A stretch of 64,000 bases of DNA from CAMAVH01 sp036500145. Its GTDB lineage: Bacteria > Pseudomonadota > Alphaproteobacteria > SMXQ01. The DNA lies in contig DASYCO010000020.1 in the NCBI GenBank assembly GCA_036500145.1, forward strand, positions 7,166 through 71,165, in the 5' to 3' direction. This document shows, in pieces, positions 1-8,940 of the stretch. Position numbers and translations under genes: made by a program. How positions within the stretch are numbered: position 1 is the first letter of the stretch; the number at the start of each line of letters is the position of its first letter. The notes under the pieces are model-generated. The model made no database searches, was not told the origin of the DNA, and saw only the letters and a program-made list of their open reading frames with translations.

Positions 1-120
1 CTTTCGTTAACGAAGCCTTTGCCCTTCGCCGACTAGGCTGCGCGCCCGGGACGGGAATCCGTCCGCTGCGATGCGACGGCAAGGATGAATACGAAGGTTC
101 GACAGGAGAGCGACGACGAG

Positions 121-2145
121 ATGAACGTGGCGGCCGAGGTGGCCGCCGCGGCCACCGGCGTGCGCCTGAAGGACCGTTTCCAGATCTGGCCGGACGCGCC
201 GCTGAACCATCTCGATTCGCCGCTGTCCTCGGCCTACGCCGTGACAGATGCGGTCAGCGGCAACGAGAACTTCTTCGCCCTTGTCGGCTCCGGCGACCTC
301 ATGTGCCGCGACGACGTGATGGTGCTGCTGCAGGACGTGCGCTCCACGTCGGTCATGCGGCTGGTCGAGTGGGGCTATGTCTGGTGGCCGCGCGACAATC
401 GCCGCCGCCTGATCACGGTCTACGAGCGGCCGGGCGGGGCGCGCCTGATGGCGGACCTGGCGAGCCCGGTCCAGCCGATGAGCGAGCTGCAGTCGATCCG
501 CAGCCTGCTGGCCCCGGCGATCTCGGCCTTGAGCTACCTCAGCGTGATCGGCGTCGTCCACCGCGCCATCCGCCCGACCAACCTGTTCTATTCCGACGGC
601 ACGCGCCAGAGCATCGTGCTCGGCGAATGCGTCATGTCGCCGCCCGGCTACTTCCAGCCGACCCTGTTCGAGACCATCGAGTCGTCGATGTCGCATCCCG
701 CCGGGCGCGGCAACGGCACGCGCGGCAACGACATTTATTCGCTCGGCGTCACGCTGCTCTACCTGCTGCTCGGGCGCAACCCGGTGCCGCAGCTCAGCGA
801 CAAGGAGCTGCTCGCCGCCAAGCTGGCGCAGGGGTCTTTCACCACGCTGGTGGCGCGTGCGCCGATCCCCACCGCCATGCGCGAGCCGCTGCGCGGCATG
901 CTGCAGGACGATCCGGCCCAGCGCTGGGACCTCGCCGACCTGCAGGCCTGGGTGAGCGAGCGCCGCCTCAAGCCGGTCCAGGTCCTGCACAACGAGCGGG
1001 CGATGCGGCCGCTCAACTTCGAGGGCCAGAACTACTACACCTGCCGCTCGCTGGCTTCGGCGCTGACGCACAACTGGCGCTCCGGCTCCATGAACGACCG
1101 CAAGGTCGAGCTGTCGAGCTGGATCGAGCGCAGCCTCGGCGACAACCATCGCCGCGAAGGCGTCGAGCGCGCCTACGACAACCGTTTCAGCGGCGCCGGC
1201 GCCGCCGGCGAATCGTCGGCGCGCGCCATGCTCAACGCGCGCCTCGTCCTCGCCCTCGATCCGGACGGGCCGCTGCGCTACAAGACGATGTCGGCCATGG
1301 TCGACGGCATCGGGCCCTACCTGGCGACGCACTTCAACGACGCCAGCGCGCTGCAGGACTTCAACGAGGTGGTGCGCGGCGGCCTGCCGATCTTCTGGCT
1401 CGACATGCTGCGCCATTCGGACCGCGAGGCGAACAGCCTCGTCATCCAGTTTCGCAAGCTCAACGGCTTCCTGCGCGACCCGCGCCCCGGCTTCGGCTTC
1501 GAGCGCTGCCTCTACGAGCTGAACCAGGGCCAGCATTGCCTGAGCCCGCTGGTCGAGCGCGAAACCGTCATCACCATCGGCGAGCTGCTGCCGGCGCTGG
1601 AGAAGGTGTCGCGCGGCATGACGGAGGGCGTGCCCTTCGACCGCCATCTGGCGGCCTTCATCGCCGCGCGTTCGGAGGGCGACCTCAGCCAGGCCCTGGC
1701 GATGGTCGCCAACCGCAATTCCCCGATGGAAGCGGCGATGGGGCTGCTGTCGCTCTACGCCGCGCTGCAATGGCGCCACGGCCCGGAATCGCTGCCCGAG
1801 CTGACGCGCTGGGTGATGATCAGCGCCGAGCCGCTGCTCGGCAACTACCACCACCGCTCGGCGCGCAAGCGCGCCGAGGCGGAGCTGCCGCGCGTCATGA
1901 ACGCGGGCAGCATCGTCGGCCTCTATAATTTTCTGCTCAACGGCGACCTGCGCAAGCAGGACGAGGCGGGCTTCGCGGAGGCGGCGGTCGCCTACAGCAA
2001 GGCCGAGACGGAAATCGCCTTCATCGAGAGCGGCGGCGCCTCCAATCCGCGTCGCGCCCGCGAGCTGGGCTACCGCATCGCCGCGCTGTTCAGCCTGGCG
2101 GTCGGCCTCTCGGCCATGGCCCTGCTGACGCTCGCGAGGTTCTGA
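121..2145 (+). CDS. Protein-kinase-like pseudoenzyme with C-terminal membrane anchor
   Basis: The N-terminal 280 or so residues have a Ser/Thr-kinase fold pattern: a C-lobe with the SLGVTLLYLLLG helix and a catalytic-loop equivalent near residue 147. That loop reads HRAIRPTNLF, so the HRD aspartate is Ala. The DFG position reads GEC, and no VAIK-type lysine is visible. Phosphotransfer is therefore unlikely and a scaffolding or binding role is inferred. A long middle region has no domain I recognise, and a hydrophobic segment ends the protein (ALFSLAVGLSAMALLTLA). An in-frame ATG at 85 also exists, but the one at 121 has AGGAGAG ten bases upstream and is preferred. The next gene follows after 2 bases, so the two are probably co-translated. 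Confidence 0.75.
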   Translation: MNVAAEVAAAATGVRLKDRFQIWPDAPLNHLDSPLSSAYAVTDAVSGNENFFALVGSGDLMCRDDVMVLLQDVRSTSVMRLVEWGYVWWPRDNRRRLITVYERPGGARLMADLASPVQPMSELQSIRSLLAPAISALSYLSVIGVVHRAIRPTNLFYSDGTRQSIVLGECVMSPPGYFQPTLFETIESSMSHPAGRGNGTRGNDIYSLGVTLLYLLLGRNPVPQLSDKELLAAKLAQGSFTTLVARAPIPTAMREPLRGMLQDDPAQRWDLADLQAWVSERRLKPVQVLHNERAMRPLNFEGQNYYTCRSLASALTHNWRSGSMNDRKVELSSWIERSLGDNHRREGVERAYDNRFSGAGAAGESSARAMLNARLVLALDPDGPLRYKTMSAMVDGIGPYLATHFNDASALQDFNEVVRGGLPIFWLDMLRHSDREANSLVIQFRKLNGFLRDPRPGFGFERCLYELNQGQHCLSPLVERETVITIGELLPALEKVSRGMTEGVPFDRHLAAFIAARSEGDLSQALAMVANRNSPMEAAMGLLSLYAALQWRHGPESLPELTRWVMISAEPLLGNYHHRSARKRAEAELPRVMNAGSIVGLYNFLLNGDLRKQDEAGFAEAAVAYSKAETEIAFIESGGASNPRRARELGYRIAALFSLAVGLSAMALLTLARF

Positions 2146-2147
2146 GC

Positions 2148-2708
2148 ATGTCCCGTCCGCCACAGGTCCGCCTGCGCAAGCCGCCGCCGCGCGTCAAGGC
2201 GCCCGTCGCCAAGCGCAAGCCGGCGCTGGCCGCCAAGAGGAAGGGGGCGAAGGGCAAGAAGCGTCCATCGCTGCTGCGCCAGCTCGGCCTTGGCTTCGCC
2301 ATCATCGCCGTCTTCATCGCGGCCCTGCCGAGCGCCGTGCTGCTCTGCTTCGCGCTGCTGCCGACCATGTGCGCCTTCATGGTCGACCGCCTGCCGCAGC
2401 GCTACGCCACGCGCTGCGTCGGCGCGCTGAACTTCGCCGGCACCTGGCCCTACCTGCTGAACCTCTGGCGCGGCGGTCATACCATGGTCAACGCTGTCCA
2501 GATCATGATCGACCCGACGACCTGGCTGGTGATCTACGGCGCGGCCGCCGCCGGCTGGCTCTGCTTCCTCAGCTTCCCCGCCGTGACCTGGGCCCTGATG
2601 GACCTGTTCGCCGGCCGCCGCATCGGCCACCTGCGCCGCGAGCAGAAGAAGCTGATCGAGGAGTGGGGCGAGGACGTCGCCCGCGCGCCGATCCAGCCGA
2701 TGGTCTGA
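2148..2708 (+). CDS. Basic-tailed inner-membrane protein, partner of the pseudokinase gene
   Basis: I do not recognise a family. The first 45 residues are very rich in Lys, Arg and Pro (KRKPALAAKRKGAKGKK) and should be cytoplasmic. Three or so hydrophobic segments follow, around residues 46-80 and 125-150, and the tail is charged (HLRREQKKLIEEWGED). The start lies two bases after the upstream stop, which indicates one transcript and a possible membrane complex with the kinase-like protein. A bidirectional terminator follows immediately. Confidence 0.7.
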   Translation: MSRPPQVRLRKPPPRVKAPVAKRKPALAAKRKGAKGKKRPSLLRQLGLGFAIIAVFIAALPSAVLLCFALLPTMCAFMVDRLPQRYATRCVGALNFAGTWPYLLNLWRGGHTMVNAVQIMIDPTTWLVIYGAAAAGWLCFLSFPAVTWALMDLFAGRRIGHLRREQKKLIEEWGEDVARAPIQPMV

Positions 2709-2726
2709 CGGCCGGCGCAAACGAAA

Positions 2727-2750
2727 AGGGCCGCCCCATGGGGCGGCCCT
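2727..2750. terminator. Bidirectional intrinsic terminator between convergent genes
   Basis: A perfect inverted repeat AGGGCCGCCCC-AT-GGGGCGGCCCT lies between the membrane protein gene (plus) and rpoH (minus). AAAA precedes it and CGTTCTTTCG follows, so it can serve both strands. Confidence 0.75.
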
Positions 2751-2775
2751 CGTTCTTTCGACGTTCCTTCGGCGT

Positions 2776-3678
2776 TCAGGCCGTGGCGTTCTGCTCGCCC
2801 ATGCGCTGTTCGACGACGGCGTTCTTCATCGACTTCTGCAGCTTCTCGAAGGCACGCACCTCGATCTGGCGCACGCGCTCGCGCGAGATGCCGTACTTCT
2901 GGCTCAGCTCCTCCAGGGTCGTCGGCTCGTCCTTGAGCCGGCGCTCGGTGAGGATGTGCCGCTCGCGCTTGTTGAGGCCCTTCATGGCGCTCGACAGCAT
3001 GGACTGGCGCTGGTTGAGCTCCTCGCGCTCGCCCAGCACCTTCTCCTGGCTGTCGGAGTCGTCGACCAGCCAATCCTGCCACTCGCCGCCTTCCGCGTCG
3101 CCGCGGAGCGGGGCGTTCAGCGAATTGTCCGGCGCCGCCAGGCGGCGGTTCATCGAGATGACGTCCGCCTCGCTGACGTCGAGGCGCTTGGCGATGGCCT
3201 CCACCGTCTCCGGCGGGAGGTCGCCCTCGTCGATCGCCTGCATCTGGCCCTTCAGGCGACGCAGGTTGAAGAACAGCTTTTTCTGGGCCGCGGTCGTCCC
3301 CATCTTCACGAGAGACCAGGAGTGCAGGATGTATTCCTGGATCGAGGCGCGGATCCACCACATGGCGTAGGTCGCCAGGCGGAAGCCGCGCTCCGGGTCG
3401 AAGCGCTTGACGGCCTGCATCATGCCGACGTTGCCCTCGGAAATGAGCTCGCCGAGCGGCAGGCCGTAGCCGCGATAGCCCATGGCGATCTTGGCGACCA
3501 GGCGCAGGTGGCTCGTCACGAGCTGATGGGCGGCGTCCATGTCCCCGTGCTCGCGCCAGCTTTTGGCGAGCATGTATTCCTGCTGCTGCTCCAGCATCGG
3601 GAATTTGCGGATCGCCTGCAGGTACCGGGTGAGGTTCCCTTCAGGGGTGATCGCGGGAAGGCTGTACGTGGTGCTCAT
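2776..3678 (-). CDS. rpoH: RNA polymerase heat-shock sigma factor RpoH (sigma-32)
   Basis: This 300-residue sigma-70-family protein has region 2 motifs (EGNVGMMQAVKRFDPERGFRL and ATYAMWWIRASI), the RpoH box QKKLFFNLR near residue 131 that separates heat-shock from housekeeping sigmas, and a region 4 helix-turn-helix ending SRERVRQIEVRAFEKL. It directs transcription of chaperone and protease genes. The start has TAGGAG nearby. rluD lies 90 bases upstream on the same strand, an arrangement common in Alphaproteobacteria. The AT-rich gap between them (3679-3767) probably holds its promoter. No frameshift or missing motif is seen. Confidence 0.97.
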   Translation of the reverse strand: MSTTYSLPAITPEGNLTRYLQAIRKFPMLEQQQEYMLAKSWREHGDMDAAHQLVTSHLRLVAKIAMGYRGYGLPLGELISEGNVGMMQAVKRFDPERGFRLATYAMWWIRASIQEYILHSWSLVKMGTTAAQKKLFFNLRRLKGQMQAIDEGDLPPETVEAIAKRLDVSEADVISMNRRLAAPDNSLNAPLRGDAEGGEWQDWLVDDSDSQEKVLGEREELNQRQSMLSSAMKGLNKRERHILTERRLKDEPTTLEELSQKYGISRERVRQIEVRAFEKLQKSMKNAVVEQRMGEQNATA

Positions 3679-3767
3679 GACGACGCTCCTACCTAAAGTC
3701 GGCTGGCACCTTCGCCATCCGACGTCGCACTTTATATCTTACTAAATTACTCTTGTATACTGCTTTT

Positions 3768-4850
3768 TTAAATCTGCTCTAAGGTAGATATCAACTTACT
3801 GAGATCAGAAGGTAATTTGGATTCAAAGGTCAATTTTTCGTGACTGGTCGGGTGGATAAAGCCGATCCGGTAGGCGTGCAAAGCCTGGCGGCCCAGGGTT
3901 TTGGCCGCAGTTTCGGCGGCCGCCGGTCGCGGCGCGGCATGGGATCCCCGTCTGTTGGCCAACGCGCCGACCTGGCGATAAGTGCCATCTCCCAAAAGGG
4001 GATGCCCAATATTGGCCATGTGTACCCGAATTTGATGGGTGCGGCCGGTCGCCAGGCGGCATTCCACGAGGCTGGCGAAGGGGCGTGAGACCACGGCCGC
4101 CTTGGCGCCGGCCGCCGGCTTGGCGCTGAAGCGGCGCAGGGTTCGGTAGCGCGTCAGGGCGTCCTTGCCGTGGCCGCTGCCGTTGCGGCCGACCACGGTC
4201 ATGCGCTGGCGATGGCGCGGGTCGCGGCCGATGGCGCCCTCGATCTCGCCTTCCGCCGGCTCCGGCGCGCCCCAGACGACGGCCTGGTAGGCGCGGTCGA
4301 GGCTGTGGGCGGCGAACTGGGCGGCGAGGGCGGCATGGGCGCCGTCGGTCTTGGCGACCACCATCAGGCCGCTGGTGTCCTTGTCGATGCGGTGCACGAT
4401 GCCCGGCCGGCGCACGCCGCCGATGCCCGACAGGCTGTCGCCGCAATGGGCGAGCAGGGCGTTCACCAGCGTGCCCTCGAAGTTGCCGGCGGCGGGGTGG
4501 ACGACGAGTCCGGCGGGCTTGTCGATGACGAGCAACTGATCGTCCTCATAGGCGACGGCCAGCGGAATGGCCTGGGCGACGGGAGACGCAGCCTCAGGCT
4601 CGGGGAGGATGATGGCGAAATGTTGGCCGAATTTGACCCTGTGGGAGGGGTCCGTTATGGTCGCCGGGCTAGGCGCAGCCTCGGACGAGGCCAGCGTGAC
4701 CAGGCCGGATTCGATCAACGCGCGCGCGCGAACGCGCGAAAACCCAGGGATTTCACGGGCCAGCACTAGGCTCAGGGCCTTGTCCAGCCGTTCGCCGGCC
4801 AGGGCCTCGCTGATCGTCACGGCGGCCTCTCCGCCGGGCTTCACATTCAT
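3768..4850 (-). CDS. rluD: 23S rRNA pseudouridine synthase, RluD/RluA family
   Basis: An N-terminal S4-like RNA-binding domain (ERLDKALSLVLAREIPGFSR) is followed by the RluA catalytic domain with HRIDKDTSGLMVVAKT near residue 150. The Asp there is the catalytic residue in this family. A late RTHQIRVHMA motif completes the fold. By family it isomerises uridines in helix 69 of 23S rRNA; the exact site is inferred. The length of 360 is normal, with an insertion around residues 300-320 (NRRGSHAAPRP). The last third (about 3768-4050) is noticeably more AT-rich than the rest. Confidence 0.93.
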   Translation of the reverse strand: MNVKPGGEAAVTISEALAGERLDKALSLVLAREIPGFSRVRARALIESGLVTLASSEAAPSPATITDPSHRVKFGQHFAIILPEPEAASPVAQAIPLAVAYEDDQLLVIDKPAGLVVHPAAGNFEGTLVNALLAHCGDSLSGIGGVRRPGIVHRIDKDTSGLMVVAKTDGAHAALAAQFAAHSLDRAYQAVVWGAPEPAEGEIEGAIGRDPRHRQRMTVVGRNGSGHGKDALTRYRTLRRFSAKPAAGAKAAVVSRPFASLVECRLATGRTHQIRVHMANIGHPLLGDGTYRQVGALANRRGSHAAPRPAAAETAAKTLGRQALHAYRIGFIHPTSHEKLTFESKLPSDLSKLISTLEQI

Positions 4851-4956
4851 GTTATTGCAGCACTTCCGAAGGAAGACGCCTCGCCGGGGCGTCCCGAGAA
4901 CCGTTTGGCCCAGGCGATTGCGACCGGGGCATCGTGACGAAGAGTGAACTTAAACC

Positions 4957-5328
4957 ATGAACGCGCTCAAGGCCCTCGTCATCGGCATGGGACTCCTGAT
5001 CGTGGCCGGGATCGCCGTGATCGCCGTCACCATCATCCGCCGCCAGGACGCCCCCGTCGCCGCTGACCCCGCCGCGAAGCCGGCCGTCGGGCTGGCGCGC
5101 AGCGGCCCTGCCGCGCCGCCGCCCGCCAGCTTCGGCGTGCGCGACATCGCCGTGCCGGCCGACAGCGAGGTGATGTCCGTCACCGCCGCCGACGGCCGCA
5201 TCATCGTCGAGCTGCGCGACCCCGACAACAACACGCGCCTGCTGCTGCTCGATCCCGTCACCGGCGCGCCGCTCGGCGGCTGGCGCCTGCGCGAGACGGC
5301 CACGCCCGCGCCGAGCGCCGCGCCATGA
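4957..5328 (+). CDS. DUF6476-type single-pass membrane protein
   Basis: A 123-residue protein with one N-terminal membrane helix (residues 5-28) and a short periplasmic domain ending in a TPVTGAPLGGW-like strand region. Small proteins of this type sit divergently next to rluD in many Alphaproteobacteria; the function is unknown. Its stop overlaps the start of the next gene by four bases (ATGA), so the two are translationally coupled. The divergent promoter with rluD lies in 4851-4956. Confidence 0.8.
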   Translation: MNALKALVIGMGLLIVAGIAVIAVTIIRRQDAPVAADPAAKPAVGLARSGPAAPPPASFGVRDIAVPADSEVMSVTAADGRIIVELRDPDNNTRLLLLDPVTGAPLGGWRLRETATPAPSAAP

Positions 5329-5786
5329 ACCGCCTGCTGCTCGACGCCGACCGCCAGGCGGCGCTCAAGCGCCACGCCATCGACGCCTACCCGAAGGAGT
5401 GCTGCGGCCTGCTGGTCGGCCATGAGCGCGACGGCGACCTCGTCGTCAGCGAGATCGTGCCGAGCCGCAACCTGGACGCCGCCGGCGGCGCCCGCGCCTT
5501 CGAGGTCGACCCGGCCCTGATCCTCGACTGGCAGAAGCGCCTGCGCGGCGGCCCCGAGCGGATCATAGGCCATTACCATTCGCACCCGGACGAGCACGCC
5601 GAGCCCTCTGCCACCGACCTGGCGCGCGCCTGGGAACCGGGCCAGGTCTGGCTCATCATGACCGTGCTGGGCGGCCTGCCCGCCGAAGGGGTGATCGGGC
5701 CGCTGGTCGGGCCGATCATGGCCTTCCGCTACGCCGAAGAGGGCGCCGACCGGGCCTTCGAGCCCCTGGAGCTGGCGGCGCCCTGA
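5325..5786 (+). CDS. M67-family (JAMM/MPN+) metallopeptidase
   Basis: The JAMM zinc signature is complete. An early YPKECCGLLVG supplies the Glu, and HYHSHPDEHAEPSATDLARA near residue 83 supplies the two His and the Asp. Bacterial M67 enzymes remove ubiquitin-like or sulfur-carrier C-terminal extensions; the substrate here is unknown, since no ThiS/MoaD-like gene is adjacent. The 153-residue length is typical, and it is coupled to the upstream DUF6476 gene by an ATGA overlap. Confidence 0.9.
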   Translation: MNRLLLDADRQAALKRHAIDAYPKECCGLLVGHERDGDLVVSEIVPSRNLDAAGGARAFEVDPALILDWQKRLRGGPERIIGHYHSHPDEHAEPSATDLARAWEPGQVWLIMTVLGGLPAEGVIGPLVGPIMAFRYAEEGADRAFEPLELAAP

Positions 5787-5875
5787 CAGGCCGATCCGAG
5801 GTTTTGCAGGCTTTTCCCGCTGGGCGCTTGAAAGCGGCGGTCGCATCCGCTAAACACTCGCCTCCGGCCCGCGAT

Positions 5876-5951
5876 GTCCCCATCGTCTAGAGGCCCAGGA
5901 CAACGCCCTCTCACGGCGTGAACCGGGGTTCGAATCCCCGTGGGGACGCCA
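5876..5951 (+). tRNA. tRNA-Glu (anticodon CTC)
   Basis: The acceptor stem GTCCCCA pairs with TGGGGAC, and CCA is encoded at 5949-5951. The anticodon stem ACGCC/GGCGT closes the loop CTCTCAC with anticodon CTC at 5910-5912. The T arm is CCGGG-GTTCGAAT-CCCCG-like. The tRNA stands alone on the plus strand. Confidence 0.96.
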
Positions 5952-6062
5952 CCAAATCCCCGGTTGGAATGCGGTAGTTCACCCGGCATTCCGGCCGGTC
6001 AGGGTCCAGGTCGATGCGCTCGACCAAGCCGATCGCTGCTGCTTCATTGCCGGGGGGCGCTC

Positions 6063-7070
6063 ATGTTATTGGACAAGCTCGCGCCGCGGGGATCGAACGC
6101 CCGCAGCGTCTTGCGCGGCCTGGCCGACAACTTCCGCCTGCCGGCGCCGGCACGGTTGCGCCGCCGGCAACGCCGCGTAGACCCCGTCGTCGTCGATGGC
6201 CTCCGCCGCTTCATCGTCGAAAATTACTATCATCCTGCCGAATATTGGGAGACGCCGGCCGGCCGCGTCGATCTGCACGCCCATGTCGAAGGGCGCCTGG
6301 TCGATTTTCGCCGGGTGCTGGTGCCCTGGCTCGACCGGCATTGCCCGCTGGCCGGCGCGCGCATCCTTGAAATCGGCTGCGGCACCGGCGCGTCCACCCT
6401 GACGCTTGCCGAGCAGGGCGCGACCGTGACGGGCATCGACATCGACGGCCCGTCGCTGGCCATCGCGCGCCATCGCTGCGCCCTCTATGGCATCGAAGCG
6501 GCCGACTTCATCGAAGGCGACGCCGGTGCCATGCTGCGGGCGACGGACCTGAAGCAGTTCGACATGGTGATCTTCTTCGCCACGCTCGAGCACATGACAC
6601 ATGACGAGCGCCTGGATGCCATTACCGCCGCCTGGGACGGCCTGCGGCCCGGCGCGCTGCTGGCCGTCGTCGACACGCCGAACCGGCTTTGGTACTTCGA
6701 CGTCCACACCTCCGGCCTCTCGTTCTTCCACTGGCTGCCCGACGAGATCGCGCGCCGCTACACGAAGCGCTGCTCGCGCGCCATCATCAGCGACATTCAC
6801 GCTTTATCGAAAGACGAGGGCCTGCTGACCCTGCAACGCTGGGGCCGCGGGATCAGCTATCACGACTTCGAGCTCGCGCTCGGCAGCCTGCAGGACTTCC
6901 AGATCATCGACGCCTTCGGGCCCTACGACCGGGCGCGCTTCCTGCCGCGCCTGGTGAAGTGGTGGGTGTCGGCCGACCGCGCGTTCTTCCGCCTTCTGCA
7001 CCGCATTGCGCCAACGGTCCACCCGGCCTTCCTGGAGCCCTACCTGGACTTTCTGGCCCGCAAGAAGTAG
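6063..7070 (+). CDS. Class I SAM-dependent methyltransferase
   Basis: The SAM-binding motif I LEIGCGTGAS is at about residue 102, followed by the acidic end of beta-2 (VTGIDID). The C-terminal half is helical and carries a DTPNRLWYFD segment. The substrate cannot be told. The reading frame is open back into the tRNA, but the ATG at 6063 has GGGGGGC just upstream and is the credible start (335 residues). No neighbour suggests a pathway. Confidence 0.85.
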   Translation: MLLDKLAPRGSNARSVLRGLADNFRLPAPARLRRRQRRVDPVVVDGLRRFIVENYYHPAEYWETPAGRVDLHAHVEGRLVDFRRVLVPWLDRHCPLAGARILEIGCGTGASTLTLAEQGATVTGIDIDGPSLAIARHRCALYGIEAADFIEGDAGAMLRATDLKQFDMVIFFATLEHMTHDERLDAITAAWDGLRPGALLAVVDTPNRLWYFDVHTSGLSFFHWLPDEIARRYTKRCSRAIISDIHALSKDEGLLTLQRWGRGISYHDFELALGSLQDFQIIDAFGPYDRARFLPRLVKWWVSADRAFFRLLHRIAPTVHPAFLEPYLDFLARKK

Positions 7071-7675
7071 TCCGCCTCGGGCCGGCGCATCGACCTCCAG
7101 CATTTCCCGCGAAGTCTGGAGGCGGCAGGCCGGGCTGGCGAAAATCGCCGCTATCCCGGCCAACGGGCAAGCTTAGCGGCATATAACGCCAGTTTGGTGT
7201 AAAATCAGGGATTTAGGGTGCTCCGCTGAAGGGCATGGAGGCGACGGCCTGAAGCGGGGGAATTGCTCGACTCTCCCGTGGGGATGCCATTTCCGCCACG
7301 CGCCGACACCCTTCCGTCGCCTTGGCAGAGCTTCCCCGCAGTTGCACCGCGTTTATTTTGTGCATCAGTGTTCGCGCGGACATGCCTGCTAAGTCGTTGA
7401 CGGAATTTCACCTTCAACATAGCCTTCGTCCCACGAGCCCGCAGAAGACGGGTCAATAAGTCGGGGAGACATCGCCGGATGCGGGCAACCGATCCAGCGA
7501 GAGAACAGGGCAGGCATGGCGGCGTGGACGCCGCCGGCTTTTCTCGTCCATTCGTTGCCGTCCTCGCCTCCGCCGCCGCCAGCGGCGGCGCGAAAGGCAG
7601 TGGATGCCTCTCCGATGACATAGCCGGTTGGCCTGCTCGACTTCGACGGCCTTTCTCTTTGTGCGTGGGAGCACC
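7071..7675. other. Non-coding stretch upstream of the ABC importer
   Basis: About 600 bases without a convincing gene; open frames here are low-complexity shadows. The part near 7180-7225 and 7340-7400 is locally AT-richer and may hold the promoter for the importer. I saw no riboswitch consensus; in particular there is no thiamine-box CTGAGA. Confidence 0.5.
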
Positions 7676-8833
7676 ATGGTTCGCCTGCAGAACATCAAGA
7701 AGCAATTCCAGTCCGAATGGGGACAGGTCTTTGCCATCGACAACGTCAACCTGGAGATTCAGCCCGGGCAGCTGGTGACGCTGCTGGGGCCGTCCGGCTG
7801 CGGCAAGACGACGACGCTGCGCTGCCTCGCCGGCCTGGAGAAGCCCGACGAGGGCGTGATCACGATCGGCAGCGACACCGTCTTCTCGAGCGCCGAGGGC
7901 ATCGCCCTGCCGGCCTACCGCCGGCGGATCGGCATGGTCTTCCAGAGCTACGCGATCTGGCCGCACATGAGCGTCTACGAGAACGTCGCCTTTCCGCTCG
8001 ACGGCACCGGCCTCAAGGGGAGCGAGGTGAAGCGCCGCGTCGAGACGGCGCTCGAGCTCGTCGGCTTGCTCGAAATGGCCAAGCGCCCGGCGCCGCAGCT
8101 GTCCGGCGGCCAGCAGCAGCGCGTCGCCCTGGCGCGCGCGCTGGTGGCCGAGCCCGAAGTGCTGCTGCTCGACGAGCCGCTGTGCAACCTCGACGCCAAG
8201 CTGCGCGTCAGCATGCGCTCTGAAATCCGCGCGCTGCAGAAGCGCCTCGGCATCACCACGGTCTACGTCACCCACGACCAGCAGGAAGCCCTGGCGATCT
8301 CCGACGTCGTGGTCGTGATGTCGAAGGGGCGCATCATCGAGATGGGCGCGCCGGGCGAACTCTACGAGCGCCCCAAGCATCGCTTCACGGCCGACTTCAT
8401 CGGCGCGGCCAACCTGGTGCCGCTGGCCGCCGTGCCGACCCGCCTCGACGCCGGCCGCTGGCAGGCGGCGACACCCTTCGGCGTCGTGCATCTGGCCCAG
8501 GACGAACGGCGCGGGATGACGATGGCCGGCGGCCTCCTGATGATCCGCCCCGAGCAGGTGCGGGTGTCGACGGTGGCTCCGGCCGAGAAGGACAACACGT
8601 GGCCGGCCAAGATCGTCAGCGCCACCTTGCTCGGCAACTTCACCGAATGCGTCGTCGACCTGAAGGGCCATGAGATCATGGCGCAGATCCCGGGCGTGGC
8701 GTCGCTCGACGCGGGGCAGGACGTGTTCCTGCATTTCCCGCCCGACAAATGCCTGATCGTGCAGGATGACGCCGCCGCCGGCCCCGAGCATGTGAAGGAC
8801 AGGGCCAAGGTCGCAGCAGCCGTCGCCGTGTGA
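7676..8833 (+). CDS. ABC importer ATP-binding subunit (PotA/FbpC type)
   Basis: The 385-residue protein has Walker A GPSGCGKTT (about 38), Q-loop FQSYAIWPH, signature LSGGQQQRVALARAL (about 141), Walker B VLLLDEPL (about 162) and switch VTHDQQEAL (about 198). A C-terminal TOBE-like regulatory region follows. The start at 7676 is chosen for GGGAG just upstream. Together with the binding protein and fused permease downstream it forms an importer of the iron/polyamine/thiamine superfamily; the cargo cannot be assigned from sequence. Confidence 0.93.
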   Translation: MVRLQNIKKQFQSEWGQVFAIDNVNLEIQPGQLVTLLGPSGCGKTTTLRCLAGLEKPDEGVITIGSDTVFSSAEGIALPAYRRRIGMVFQSYAIWPHMSVYENVAFPLDGTGLKGSEVKRRVETALELVGLLEMAKRPAPQLSGGQQQRVALARALVAEPEVLLLDEPLCNLDAKLRVSMRSEIRALQKRLGITTVYVTHDQQEALAISDVVVVMSKGRIIEMGAPGELYERPKHRFTADFIGAANLVPLAAVPTRLDAGRWQAATPFGVVHLAQDERRGMTMAGGLLMIRPEQVRVSTVAPAEKDNTWPAKIVSATLLGNFTECVVDLKGHEIMAQIPGVASLDAGQDVFLHFPPDKCLIVQDDAAAGPEHVKDRAKVAAAVAV

Positions 8834-8940
8834 CGGCGCGACGTGGAGATTTGCCTCCGCCGCGGACAGCAGCGGGCGGCGGTGAAGCGTACCGAGCTTT
8901 CAAGAAACAGATAACAGACAGACAACAGATGGAGACTTCC

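Noticed and set aside
7..2163. Long minus-strand open frame opposite the pseudokinase gene
   Set aside because: It is an antisense shadow from strong GC3 bias: low-complexity Arg/Ala/His composition and no domain, while the plus frame has a ribosome-binding site, kinase features and a partner gene.
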